Shown here in pieces: positions 18,001 to 25,827 of a DNA stretch of 64,000 nt (positions within the stretch are counted from its first letter, which is position 1; each line of letters starts with the position of its first letter). The notes under the pieces are model-generated. The model was given only the letters and a program-made list of their open reading frames with translations, was not told where the DNA came from and did not search any database. The DNA is from Mesorhizobium sp. M4B.F.Ca.ET.203.01.1.1 (lineage in GTDB: Bacteria; Pseudomonadota; Alphaproteobacteria; Rhizobiales; Rhizobiaceae), in NCBI RefSeq assembly GCF_004791025.1, contig NZ_SRUO01000001.1, positions 620,001-684,000 of the forward strand, read 5' to 3'. Both the position numbers and the translations under genes were made by a program.

Positions 18001-19062
18001 TCAAGCCGCCTGGCAGGCCTCGAAGCTCTTGCGCAGCCGCTCGGCGTCGAGCTCGCGGCCGATGAAGACCAGCCGGCTCTCGTGCTTCTCGCCATCCCTC
18101 CAGGCGCGCTGGTGATCGCCCTCGATGATCATGTGGACGCCCTGGATGACGTAGCGCTCATCGTCGCCTTTCAGCGCGATGATGCCTTTCAGCCGCAGGA
18201 TGTTGGGGCCTTCCATCTGGGTGATCTTCTCGATCCACGGGAAGAACTTCTTCGGGTCCATCTCGCCGCCGCGCAGCGACACCGACTGCACCGTCACGTC
18301 ATGGATGTCCGAAGGATGCGCATGGTCATGATGGTGATCGTGGTCATGGTCATGGTCATGATGATGGTGATCATGGTCATGATCGTGGTGATCGTGATCA
18401 TGGTCGTGCGCTTCGAGGAAATGCGGGTCGTTCTCCAGCGCGCGGGCAAGGTCGAAGGCGCCGCGATCGAGCACCTCGGCCAGCGCGACACCGGCGCGCG
18501 TGGTACGGTGGATCCGGGCCGACGGGTTGATGGCGCGGATCGTCGCCTCGACCTTGGCGAGTTCGTCCGGCGTCACGAGGTCGGTCTTGTTGAGCACCAC
18601 CACGTCCGCGAATGCGATCTGGTCCTCGGCTTCCTTGGAATCCTTCAGCCTGAGCGGCAGGTGCTTGGCGTCGACCAGCGCCACCACGGCGTCGAGCTTG
18701 GTCTTGGAACGCACATCGTCGTCCATGAAGAAGGTCTGCGCCACCGGCACCGGATCGGCGAGGCCCGTGGTCTCGACGACGATGGCGTCGAAGCGGCCGG
18801 GACGGCGCATCAGGCCCTCGACGACGCGGATCAGGTCGCCGCGCACCGTGCAGCAGACGCAGCCATTGTTCATCTCGTAGATTTCCTCGTCGGATTCCAC
18901 GATCAAGTCGTTGTCGATGCCGATCTCGCCGAACTCGTTGACGATGACGGCATAGCGCTTGCCGTGGTTCTCCGACAGGATGCGGTTGAGCAAGGTCGTC
19001 TTGCCGGCGCCGAGGTAGCCGGTCAGCACGGTTACGGGGATCTGCGTCTGCGCTTGGCTCAT
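18001..19062 (-). CDS. CobW/COG0523 family GTP-binding metallochaperone with His-rich segment
   Basis: This is a G3E GTPase likely to deliver or insert a metal (zinc or cobalt). The P-loop is TGYLGAGKTTLLNR, the CxCC metal motif is in NNGCVCCTVRGD, and NKTD is present at VVLNKTDLV. Between the GTPase domain and the C-terminal CobW domain lies a run of about 30 His/Asp residues (coded by 18316-18411), a probable metal store or sensor. ATG 19062 (MSQAQTQIPVTV) fits the family; upstream codons are not conserved. No Zur-like or cobalamin leader was seen upstream. Confidence 0.9.
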   Translation of the reverse strand: MSQAQTQIPVTVLTGYLGAGKTTLLNRILSENHGKRYAVIVNEFGEIGIDNDLIVESDEEIYEMNNGCVCCTVRGDLIRVVEGLMRRPGRFDAIVVETTGLADPVPVAQTFFMDDDVRSKTKLDAVVALVDAKHLPLRLKDSKEAEDQIAFADVVVLNKTDLVTPDELAKVEATIRAINPSARIHRTTRAGVALAEVLDRGAFDLARALENDPHFLEAHDHDHDHHDHDHDHHHHDHDHDHDHHHDHAHPSDIHDVTVQSVSLRGGEMDPKKFFPWIEKITQMEGPNILRLKGIIALKGDDERYVIQGVHMIIEGDHQRAWRDGEKHESRLVFIGRELDAERLRKSFEACQAA

Positions 19063-19198
19063 GTCTTGCCTCGAAAAGTCTTCCTGCCTCGGAAAATCCG
19101 GGCTTCGAAAAGGGGAGTGTCGGCTCCATATAGGGTGTGTGCCACGCATTTGCACGCGGCAAACCGATGGGCCAGGCAGCAGGCCGGAAAGGCGCCAG

Positions 19199-19927
19199 AT
19201 GTCCGACAAGCGAGCTTCCTTGCCAATCTCCCGGCGCCGGGCGCTCGGCCTGATTGCCGTCACCGCCGGCGGCGGCAGCTTTATGCCGTCCACCGCGCCA
19301 GCGGCGCAGGTTTCGTCCTATGCCGGGCTTGCCCTTTTCGATGCCGGCGCCGGCGTTTGCGCCATCACGCCCGAGGCGACCGAGGGGCCGTTCTACTTCG
19401 ACCCGAAGCTCGAACGCGCCGACATCGCCGAGGGAAAGAGCGGTGTCGGCCTGACTGTGAAGCTGCAGGTGGTCGATGCCACCTGCAGCCGCTGGCTGGG
19501 GCGCGGGTCGATGTCTGGCATTGCGACGCGCAAGGCCACTATTCCGGCTCCGGGCCAGGGCGACGGCCAGGATGTCGACACGTCAGGCCAGACTTTCCTG
19601 CGCGGCTGGCAGAAAACAGACGAACGCGGCATCGTGTCCTTCGCCACCATCTATCCCGGGTGGTATCGCGGCCGCACCACCCATATCCACTTCAAGATCT
19701 TCCCGGACGACAGCTCGACGATGACCGGCCAGCTGTTCTTCCCCGACGCGCTCAGCGATCAGATCTTTGCGACCGTGCCGCCCTATGCCGAGCGCGCCGG
19801 CAAGCGCGACACGTCGAATGCGCGGGACGGCATCGCGAGACGCGCGGGACCGCTGGCGCAGGCGGCCTTGCGCGAGGCGGCGGACGCCTACCAGGCGCTG
19901 CTGGTCGTCGCGGTGAAGTCCGGCTGA
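19199..19927 (+). CDS. Intradiol ring-cleavage dioxygenase-like protein with a scrambled active-site segment
   Basis: The fold is that of exported intradiol dioxygenases. There is a twin-arginine leader (SRRRALGLIAV), the domain opening TPEATEGPFYFDP, and the iron-ligand block YPGWYRGRTTHIHFKIF near the C-terminus. Residues about 98-118 (19490-19553) do not match the family. The expected VDVWHCDAQGHYSGS, with the first iron-ligand Tyr, is present in the next frame at 19513-19551. One base appears lost near 19488 and one gained near 19552. The reading frame is restored, so a full-length but probably inactive protein is predicted, unless both are sequencing errors. Confidence 0.8.
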   Translation: MSDKRASLPISRRRALGLIAVTAGGGSFMPSTAPAAQVSSYAGLALFDAGAGVCAITPEATEGPFYFDPKLERADIAEGKSGVGLTVKLQVVDATCSRWLGRGSMSGIATRKATIPAPGQGDGQDVDTSGQTFLRGWQKTDERGIVSFATIYPGWYRGRTTHIHFKIFPDDSSTMTGQLFFPDALSDQIFATVPPYAERAGKRDTSNARDGIARRAGPLAQAALREAADAYQALLVVAVKSG

Positions 19928-19988
19928 GGCTCGGCTTTGCACGCCTCGACGCGCCCGCCGGAAAGCCTTCCCGCAGGGGAAAAGTCGT

Positions 19989-20006
19989 TTGTCATCTAAC
20001 TGAAAT
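19989..20006 (+). promoter_or_regulatory. Possible PhoB-like box upstream of the MarR gene
   Basis: TTGTCAT, four bases, then CTGAAAT resembles two Pho-box heptamers (consensus CTGTCAT) in 11-bp phase. The match is partial, and the gene that follows (a MarR regulator) is not a known phosphate target. The position may be off by one base. Confidence 0.25.
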
Positions 20007-20148
20007 AAACATCTGGCATCACCTCGGCGGACATCGCAATGCTTGCCGGCAAAGCTGTGCTGCAAGCCGGATTCTTTTTGATCGTCGATTGCCAACCGGC
20101 AGGCAGCCTCTATGCTGTCGGCACCGGTTCGGCCGAAGAGGGATGACC

Positions 20149-20619
20149 ATGGCCAAGGCGGACAAGACAGCGACAATGAGCCGGCTGCATTCGGCGGCGC
20201 GACTGGCGCGCACGGCGCTCGCAGCGCGTCTTCTGGCGCATGGTTTCTATGCCGGGCAGGACCAGATCATGCTGGCGCTCGACCGCGAGGACGGCCAGAC
20301 GCCCGGCAACCTCGCCGGCCGCCTGGGGGTGCGCCCGCCGACCATCACCAAGACCATCAACCGGCTGCAGGCGCAGGGTTTTCTCGAAAAGCGCGCCTCC
20401 AACGCCGATGCCCGCCAGGCCCACATCTTCCTCACCGATACCGGCCGCGACATCATCCACGCCATCGAGAAATCGGTGAAGAAGACCGAGAAGCAGGCGC
20501 TGAAGGGCCTCGACAAGAAGGACCAGAAGGCGCTGTTCAAACTGCTCGCCCGGGTCGAAGCCAATCTTTCGAACGAAGATCTGGTGCTCATCGACGACGA
20601 CGCCGAGCTGGATGATTAA
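20149..20619 (+). CDS. MarR family transcriptional regulator
   Basis: This winged-helix repressor of 156 residues contains DQIMLALDREDGQTPGNLAG, LGVRPPTITKTINRLQ and the wing KRASNADARQAHIFLT. An acidic tail (LIDDDAELDD) ends the protein. ATG 20149 is chosen over ATG 20143 because the Shine-Dalgarno AGAGGG lies 7 bp before it. The gene stands alone downstream of the dioxygenase-like gene, with a 215-bp gap, and is convergent with the AraC gene. Its target and ligand are unknown. Confidence 0.85.
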   Translation: MAKADKTATMSRLHSAARLARTALAARLLAHGFYAGQDQIMLALDREDGQTPGNLAGRLGVRPPTITKTINRLQAQGFLEKRASNADARQAHIFLTDTGRDIIHAIEKSVKKTEKQALKGLDKKDQKALFKLLARVEANLSNEDLVLIDDDAELDD

Positions 20620-20650
20620 CGAGCGACGCGTCTCGCAGCGACGCGTAAGC

Positions 20651-20836
20651 GCGACGCGCAGCGTCGTCGCGGTGCAGTGCGCCAGCGTTGCCCTTTAACG
20701 AGCGACGCGGTGAGCATGGTCGCTCCAAGTAGCACCCAAGCATCGGCGGCTTAGCGGAAGGGCGACGACGCTGCACGTCGCGCCTGAGAGCTATCACTGG
20801 GCGTCTCGCGGTTGAGCGACGACGCTGCGCGTCGCG
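20651..20836. repeat. Short GC-rich repeat cluster between MarR and AraC genes
   Basis: GCGACGACGCTGCACGTCGC (20762) and GCGACGACGCTGCGCGTCGC (20816) are direct copies. GCGACGCGCAGCGTCGTCGC (20651-20670) is the same sequence inverted. The last copy runs into the 3' end of the AraC gene. The inverted arrangement could form hairpins between the two convergent genes. Confidence 0.75.
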
Positions 20837-21690
20837 CTTCGAACCAAGCTCGACCAACGCCCGGGCGTTAGCCCGAACGCCTTCTTGAAATGTCGGTTGA
20901 AATGGCTCTGGTCGCTGAAGCCGGCGGCAACGGCGATTTCGGCCAGCGGCTCGCCCGCCTCGATCATCCGGCGCGCCCGCTGCAGCCGGCGCATCACAAG
21001 GAAGCGATGCGGGCTGGTGGCGTAAGTGGCGCGGAAATGGCGCGAGAGCGCGTAGCGGTCGAGGCCGGTAACGGCTTCCAGTTCACCTGACCGCACCGGC
21101 CGCCCGGCATTCTCCTCGAGATAATCGCGCGCAAGTGCTGCGGCGCGCCATGCCGTCTTTCCCATCGGCTTCGCCGGCTGCCCGGCATGTCGACCGAGGT
21201 TCCGCGCCAGCCGCGCGATGAAATCGGCGACGAACAGCTCGTCCAATTCTTCCTCCAGCGGCGCCAGCGCCGACAGCAGCGTGCCGCGCAGCGCCGGATC
21301 ACTCACCACCGCATCCTCAACGAAAGGCAGCGGCGCGCCGCGCAGGCAATCGATGAGCAGCGACGGTTCGAGATACAGGATCCTGTAGCGCAGTCCGTCC
21401 TCCGTGCCGGCGCCGCCATCGTGCAACTCGTCGGGATGCAGCACGATCACCTGGCCGGGCAGGCTGTGCCGCAGCGCGCCGCGATAGCGGAAGCGCTGGA
21501 CGCCGTGCAGCGTGACGCCGATGGCATAGGTGTCGTGACGGTGCAATTCGAAGGCATTGCCGTGGAAGCGCGCCTCGATGCGCTCGATGCCGGTGCCTGC
21601 CGGCGCCGACACGATACGGTCCCCGGTGACCTCGCCCGAGCACGAACGTTCAAGACCCTGCACAGGCTCCGCGGCTAGATCGTGTGGCAT
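20794..21690 (-). CDS. AraC family transcriptional regulator
   Basis: This 298-residue regulator has an N-terminal cupin sensor domain (ELHRHDTYAIGVTLHGVQRF, PGQVIVLHPDELHDG) and a C-terminal double helix-turn-helix (GLDRYALSRHFRATY and AEIAVAAGFSDQSHFNRHFK). ATG 21690 (MPHDLAAEPV) is preferred; the longer frame runs into the divergent promoter and the DUF2000 gene. It is divergent from DUF2000 with only about 46 bp between starts, so it may control that gene. Confidence 0.87.
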   Translation of the reverse strand: MPHDLAAEPVQGLERSCSGEVTGDRIVSAPAGTGIERIEARFHGNAFELHRHDTYAIGVTLHGVQRFRYRGALRHSLPGQVIVLHPDELHDGGAGTEDGLRYRILYLEPSLLIDCLRGAPLPFVEDAVVSDPALRGTLLSALAPLEEELDELFVADFIARLARNLGRHAGQPAKPMGKTAWRAAALARDYLEENAGRPVRSGELEAVTGLDRYALSRHFRATYATSPHRFLVMRRLQRARRMIEAGEPLAEIAVAAGFSDQSHFNRHFKKAFGLTPGRWSSLVRSATRSVVAQPRDAQ

Positions 21691-21736
21691 CGCTTCATCC
21701 AGGCCTGTCACAGGCCGCCTCCCGGAGACTTGAATC

Positions 21737-22147
21737 TTGGTGTTCGATACGAAATTTGCAATCGTGCTCAGGGACGATCTCGCCGTCTGGCAAAAGCTCA
21801 ACGTCACCGCCTTCCTCACCAGCGGCATCGTTGCCCAGTTCCCGGAGATCATCGGCGAGCCCTACCGCGACCGTGCCGGCAACATCTACAACCCGCTGTC
21901 GATCCAGCCGGTGATCGTGCTGTCGGCGGACGGACCGACGCTGAATGCGATCCATCGCCGGGCGCTGGAGCGCGGCGTGACGACATCGGCCTATGTCGAG
22001 GAGATGTTTTCGACCGGGCACGACGCCGCCAACCGCGCCGTCTTCGCCGAATTCGCGCCCGATGACGCCAGGGTCGTCGGCATCGCGCTGCGTGCCGAGA
22101 AGAAGCTCGTCGACAAGATCGTCAAGGGCGCCCGCATGCAGTCATGA
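21737..22147 (+). CDS. DUF2000 family protein
   Basis: This is a 136-residue protein of the DUF2000 family, small cytosolic proteins of unknown activity with a peptidyl-tRNA-hydrolase-II-like fold. Signs are KFAIVLRDDLAVWQKLNVTAF near the start, and EMFSTGHDAANRAVFAEFA, then GIALRAEKKLVDKIVKGA at the end. No ATG fits: the start is TTG 21737 or GTG 21740, 9-12 bp after GGAGA. It lies head to head with the AraC regulator, which likely governs it. Confidence 0.75.
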   Translation: MVFDTKFAIVLRDDLAVWQKLNVTAFLTSGIVAQFPEIIGEPYRDRAGNIYNPLSIQPVIVLSADGPTLNAIHRRALERGVTTSAYVEEMFSTGHDAANRAVFAEFAPDDARVVGIALRAEKKLVDKIVKGARMQS

Positions 22148-22284
22148 TTGAAGCCCGCAGGCGCTGGTCCACGGAGCGCCTGGACTGAGCCTGTCCGGGG
22201 ACGCTTGTTGGGCCAGTCGCTTTTGGCTTGCCGGCCAGCGGCGATTGCCGCAAAAGGTGGCGTCTACCTTTCCTCGGCCCGACC

Positions 22285-23226
22285 TTGAGCATTCCCAAAA
22301 ATCAAGACGACAGCGCAACGCCGCCGGCGGCGATGCTGCTGATGCTGTGCGTGTATGTCTGCTTCACCTTTCTCGACACCAGCAGCAAATATCTGGTGCT
22401 GGCCGGCGTCTCGGCGCTGATCGTCGCCTGGGCTCGCTTCGTCGTTCATGTGCTGCTTGTCGGCGTGTTCCTGCGCGGCTGGCGCGAGCCGTCGCGTTTT
22501 CGCGCCAGGAACCTGACCGCGCATATCCTGCGCGGCGCGTTCCTGTTCGGCTCGACCATGTGCAACATTTTCGCGCTGCGAACCCTGCAACTGGCGGAGA
22601 CGACATCGATCTACTTCTTCGGCCCGATGGTGATCACCGCGCTTGCCGGTCCGCTGCTCGGCGAATGGGCGGGCTGGCGGCGCTGGCTGGCGATCCTCAC
22701 CGGCTTCGTCGGCGTGCTGATCATCACCCGGCCGGGCGTCGGCGTGTTCGGCATCGGCCATCTCTTCGCGCTCGGCTCGATGCTGTCGAACAGCTTCTAT
22801 GTCATCATGACCCGCCGCATGTCGGCTACGGAAAGCTCGGAAAGCCTGATCCTGTTCTCGGCACTGGCGCCGACCGTGCTGCTGTTGCCCATGCTGCCGT
22901 TCTCAGTGTCGTTGCCGCATGACGGGTGGCACTGGTTCATCCTCCTGATGCTCGGCGTGTTCGGCGCCACCGGCCATTGGCTGCTGGTGCAGGCCTATCG
23001 CCTGGCGACCACCACGGCGCTCGCCCCCTACCCCTATTCGCAGATGGTGTGGATGATCATTTCCGGCTGGATCATCTTCAACCAGTTTCCCGACCGCTGG
23101 ACGCTGCTGGGGGCTGCCATCATCGTCGCCAGCGGCCTTTACATCATTCATCGCGAACACCGGCTTCGCCTGCGCAACAGCGCGACGCTGGACGCAGAGG
23201 CCGAAGCCCTGGCAAAAAAACTTTGA
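22285..23226 (+). CDS. EamA/DMT family transporter
   Basis: This inner-membrane protein has ten predicted helices in two EamA halves (for example LRGAFLFGSTMCNIFALRTL and WLLVQAYRLATTTALAPYPY). Such proteins usually export metabolites or amino acids. The start is unsure: TTG 22285 (LSIPKNQDD) gives a natural N-terminus before the first helix, while ATG 22333 would start in the helix and TTG 22228 adds a poorly supported lead. The LacI regulator and hydroxyacid dehydrogenase follow in the same direction. Confidence 0.8.
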   Translation: MSIPKNQDDSATPPAAMLLMLCVYVCFTFLDTSSKYLVLAGVSALIVAWARFVVHVLLVGVFLRGWREPSRFRARNLTAHILRGAFLFGSTMCNIFALRTLQLAETTSIYFFGPMVITALAGPLLGEWAGWRRWLAILTGFVGVLIITRPGVGVFGIGHLFALGSMLSNSFYVIMTRRMSATESSESLILFSALAPTVLLLPMLPFSVSLPHDGWHWFILLMLGVFGATGHWLLVQAYRLATTTALAPYPYSQMVWMIISGWIIFNQFPDRWTLLGAAIIVASGLYIIHREHRLRLRNSATLDAEAEALAKKL

Positions 23227-23257
23227 TTTGCCGGGGATCGATGGCATAAGAGCCGCC

Positions 23258-23272
23258 TTTAAACAGTTTAAA
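23258..23272. promoter_or_regulatory. Perfect AT-rich palindrome, candidate operator
   Basis: TTTAAACAGTTTAAA is a perfect 15-bp palindrome about one base in its centre. It stands out in a GC-rich region and lies 20 bp before the LacI-family gene, where an autoregulatory operator is expected. Confidence 0.45.
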
Positions 23273-23292
23273 TCGGTTCGGGGAGCGAAGGG

Positions 23293-24315
23293 CTGGCACA
23301 GAAGATCAAGCTTTCGACGATCGCGGATGCGCTCGGTGTGTCCACGGCCACGGTGTCGCTGGCGCTGCGCGACAGCCCGCTGGTGGCGGGCAGCACACGC
23401 GACCGCATCAAGGAACACGCCCGCGCCATCGGCTATATCTACAATCGCCGCGCCGCCAGCCTGCGCACCTCGCGCTCAGGCATTGTCGGCGTCGTCGTGC
23501 ACGACATCATGAACCCGTTCTTCGCCGAGATCCTGCGTTCGATCGAAAGCGAGCTCGACCGCAGCCGGCAGACCTTCATCCTGTCCAACCACTACGACCA
23601 GCTCGAAAAGCAGCGCACCTTCATCGACACGCTGCTGCAGCTCGGCGCCGACGGCGTCATCATGTCGCCGGCCATCGGCACGCCGGCCGAGGACATCGTC
23701 ATGGCCGAGGACAACGGCCTGCCGGCGGTGTTGATCGCGCGCAGCGTCGCCGGGGCCGACGTGCCGGTCTTCCGCGGCGACGACGCCTATGGCACGGCGC
23801 TGGCCACCAACCACCTGATCTCGCTCGGCCACAAGCGCATCGCCATGATCGGCGGCACCGACCAGACGTCGACCGGCCGCGACCGTTACCAGGGTTATCT
23901 CAACGCCATGGAGGCGGCGGGGCTGGAGGTCAGGCCGTCCTGGCGCATCGCCGGCCCGCGCACCAAACAGGCCGGGTTCGAGGCCGCCGGCCAGTTCTTG
24001 GCGCTGAAAGACAAGCCGACCGCCGCCTGCTGCTGGAACGATCTCGTCGCCATCGGCCTGATGAACGGCATCGCCCGCGCCGGCCTGGTGCCGGGCGTCG
24101 ACATCTCGGTCACCGGCTATGACGATCTCGAGGAGGCGGCAATCGCGACACCGGCATTGACGACGGTCTGGAACGGCCAGCGCGAGGTCGGCCGCCGCGC
24201 CGCCAGCGCGCTGCTCGACAAGCTGAATGGACAGACGGTGCGGCCGTCGCAGGAACTGATCAAGCCGGAACTGCATGTGCGCCAGTCGACCGGCAAGCCG
24301 GTGGAGCGGGCATGA
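23293..24315 (+). CDS. LacI family transcriptional regulator, probable CTG start
   Basis: The DNA-binding helix-turn-helix is KLSTIADALGVSTATVSLAL. The hinge region and a sugar-binding-like effector domain follow (GIVGVVVHDIMNPFFAEIL, ISVTGYDDLEEAAIATPALT). The first in-frame ATG or GTG would cut the helix-turn-helix: GTG 23338 is inside it, and a stop at 23269 bounds the frame. The only sensible start is CTG 23293 (LAQKIKLST), 7 bp after GGAG. The stop overlaps the next start (ATGA at 24312-24315), tying it to the hydroxyacid dehydrogenase. Confidence 0.85.
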   Translation: MAQKIKLSTIADALGVSTATVSLALRDSPLVAGSTRDRIKEHARAIGYIYNRRAASLRTSRSGIVGVVVHDIMNPFFAEILRSIESELDRSRQTFILSNHYDQLEKQRTFIDTLLQLGADGVIMSPAIGTPAEDIVMAEDNGLPAVLIARSVAGADVPVFRGDDAYGTALATNHLISLGHKRIAMIGGTDQTSTGRDRYQGYLNAMEAAGLEVRPSWRIAGPRTKQAGFEAAGQFLALKDKPTAACCWNDLVAIGLMNGIARAGLVPGVDISVTGYDDLEEAAIATPALTTVWNGQREVGRRAASALLDKLNGQTVRPSQELIKPELHVRQSTGKPVERA

Positions 24316-25292
24316 CCAAGACCGAACAGCAGCCGGTCGCCATCCTGGTGGCCGGCCATTTCAACGACCATGCCGTCGGCCGCATCGATCGCACGTTCCG
24401 GCGGATCGGGATCGAGCGGGCCGATCCGTCGCTGGTCACCGACGAGATGCGCGAGACGGTGCGCGGCATCGCCTGCTTCGGCGGCATCAACGCAGCCCTG
24501 ATGGACGCACTACCCCGGCTCGAGATCATCGCGAATTTCGGCGTCGGCTACGATTCGGTCGACGCCCGCCATGCCGGGCAAAACGGCATCATGGTGACCA
24601 ACACGCCGGACGTGCTGACCGAGGAGGTCGCCGACACCACGATCGGTCTGCTGATCAACACCGTGCGCGAAATGTACGCCGCGGAGAAATGGCTGCGCGA
24701 CGGCGGCTGGGTGAAGACCGGCCACTACCCGCTGAGCCGGCTCACCTTGCGCGGCCGCAGCGTTGGCATCTTCGGCATGGGCCGCATCGGCCTCGCGGTC
24801 GCCCGCCGGCTGGAGGCTTTCGCGCTGCCGGTCTCCTACCACAACCGCCGCAAGGTTGAGGGCCTGCCCTACGGCTACCACGCGACCCTGAAAGGCCTGG
24901 CCGAGGCGGTCGACACGCTGATTTGCATCGCGCCGGGCGGCGCCGCGACGGAGAAGGCGATCAATGCCGAGATCCTGTCGGCGCTCGGCCCGAACGGCGT
25001 CTTCGTCAACATCGGCCGCGGCAGCACGGTGGACGAGGCTGCGCTTGCCGCCGCCCTTGCCAACGGCACCATCGCCGCCGCCGGACTCGATGTCTTTGCC
25101 GACGAACCGAACGTGCCGAGGGCGCTGCTCGAAGCGCCGAACACTTCGCTGCTTCCTCATGTCGGCTCGGCGTCGGAGCACACACGTCGCGCCATGGCGG
25201 ATCTGTGCGTCGACAATCTCATCTCCTGGTTCAGCGAGCGCCGGCCGCTGACCCCGGTGCCGGAGACGGTTGAGGTCAAGCCGCGCGGTTGA
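24312..25292 (+). CDS. D-isomer specific 2-hydroxyacid dehydrogenase (hydroxypyruvate/glyoxylate reductase-like)
   Basis: This NAD(P)-dependent enzyme interconverts a 2-oxoacid and a D-2-hydroxyacid. The Rossmann motif is GIFGMGRIGLAVARRL. The catalytic residues sit in NIGRGSTVDE (Arg), FADEPNVP (Glu) and LLPHVGSAS (His). The length (326) is normal. It overlaps the LacI gene by 4 bp, suggesting that this regulator senses a sugar acid or related compound used by the enzyme. The exact substrate is not decided by sequence. Confidence 0.88.
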   Translation: MTKTEQQPVAILVAGHFNDHAVGRIDRTFRRIGIERADPSLVTDEMRETVRGIACFGGINAALMDALPRLEIIANFGVGYDSVDARHAGQNGIMVTNTPDVLTEEVADTTIGLLINTVREMYAAEKWLRDGGWVKTGHYPLSRLTLRGRSVGIFGMGRIGLAVARRLEAFALPVSYHNRRKVEGLPYGYHATLKGLAEAVDTLICIAPGGAATEKAINAEILSALGPNGVFVNIGRGSTVDEAALAAALANGTIAAAGLDVFADEPNVPRALLEAPNTSLLPHVGSASEHTRRAMADLCVDNLISWFSERRPLTPVPETVEVKPRG

Positions 25293-25344
25293 CCCCGGTC
25301 GGCCCGGCCATATTTCTTAGCGAACGGTTAACCATTTGGAATCA

Positions 25345-25368
25345 CTATGCATACTTCGTTATGCATAG
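25345..25368. promoter_or_regulatory. AT-rich inverted repeat upstream of the Inh-like gene
   Basis: Perfect 9-bp arms CTATGCATA and TATGCATAG flank CTTCGT. The site lies 64 bp before the secreted Inh-like gene, in a 139-bp gap, and could be a repressor operator. Confidence 0.4.
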
Positions 25369-25431
25369 GCAGGCCGAATGGTCGGCCAGGTTTGAGGCGC
25401 GCCGGGGCGCTTAAATGTACGGAGAGACAGG

Positions 25432-25815
25432 GTGAAAGTACTTCCCGTTGTGGTGGCGGTTGCCGCGGTGGCGGGTGGCGCCCAGCACTTTCGCGCCGGC
25501 AGCGGCGAAAGCATCGCCGGCGAAACGGCCCCGTCCAGCACCTACCGATTGACGGCCAATGGCGACGAAGCGGCTTGCGCCGTCCGGCGCGGCGCCGAAG
25601 TGTCGGGCGGGTTGACGCTGCTGACGGTCGGCCCCAACTGCCGCAAGCTTTTGCCTGGCATCGAGCGGGCGAAATTCTGGCGCGAAGAGGCCGACGGCAC
25701 GGTCGCCTTCAGCGCGAACGGCATCGATCCGATCGTCACCTTCAGCGTGGCCGATGGCGACGGCTACGAATCCTACGCGCCGGTCACGCCGCTTCTGGCG
25801 CTGAACCACGACTGA
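25432..25815 (+). CDS. Secreted AprI/Inh-like protein (metalloprotease-inhibitor fold)
   Basis: This 127-residue exported protein has a short hydrophobic leader (KVLPVVVAVAAVAGGA). The mature part has the Inh pattern: STYRLTANGDEAACAV, a second Cys in GPNCRKLLPGI, a Trp in AKFWREEADG and a final strand PIVTFSVADG. Two cysteines fit the single disulfide of the family. Inh proteins inhibit serralysin-type proteases in the periplasm, but many rhizobial members have no tested activity. The start is GTG 25432 after GGAGAGACAGG. Confidence 0.68.
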   Translation: MKVLPVVVAVAAVAGGAQHFRAGSGESIAGETAPSSTYRLTANGDEAACAVRRGAEVSGGLTLLTVGPNCRKLLPGIERAKFWREEADGTVAFSANGIDPIVTFSVADGDGYESYAPVTPLLALNHD

Positions 25816-25827
25816 GGTTGGGCAGAC

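Noticed and set aside
17950..20619. Open frame of 889 codons on the plus strand
   Set aside because: It runs antisense through CobW, crosses the dioxygenase in the wrong frame and ends as the MarR gene. Only the last 156 codons, and a short stretch of displaced dioxygenase sequence, are meaningful.
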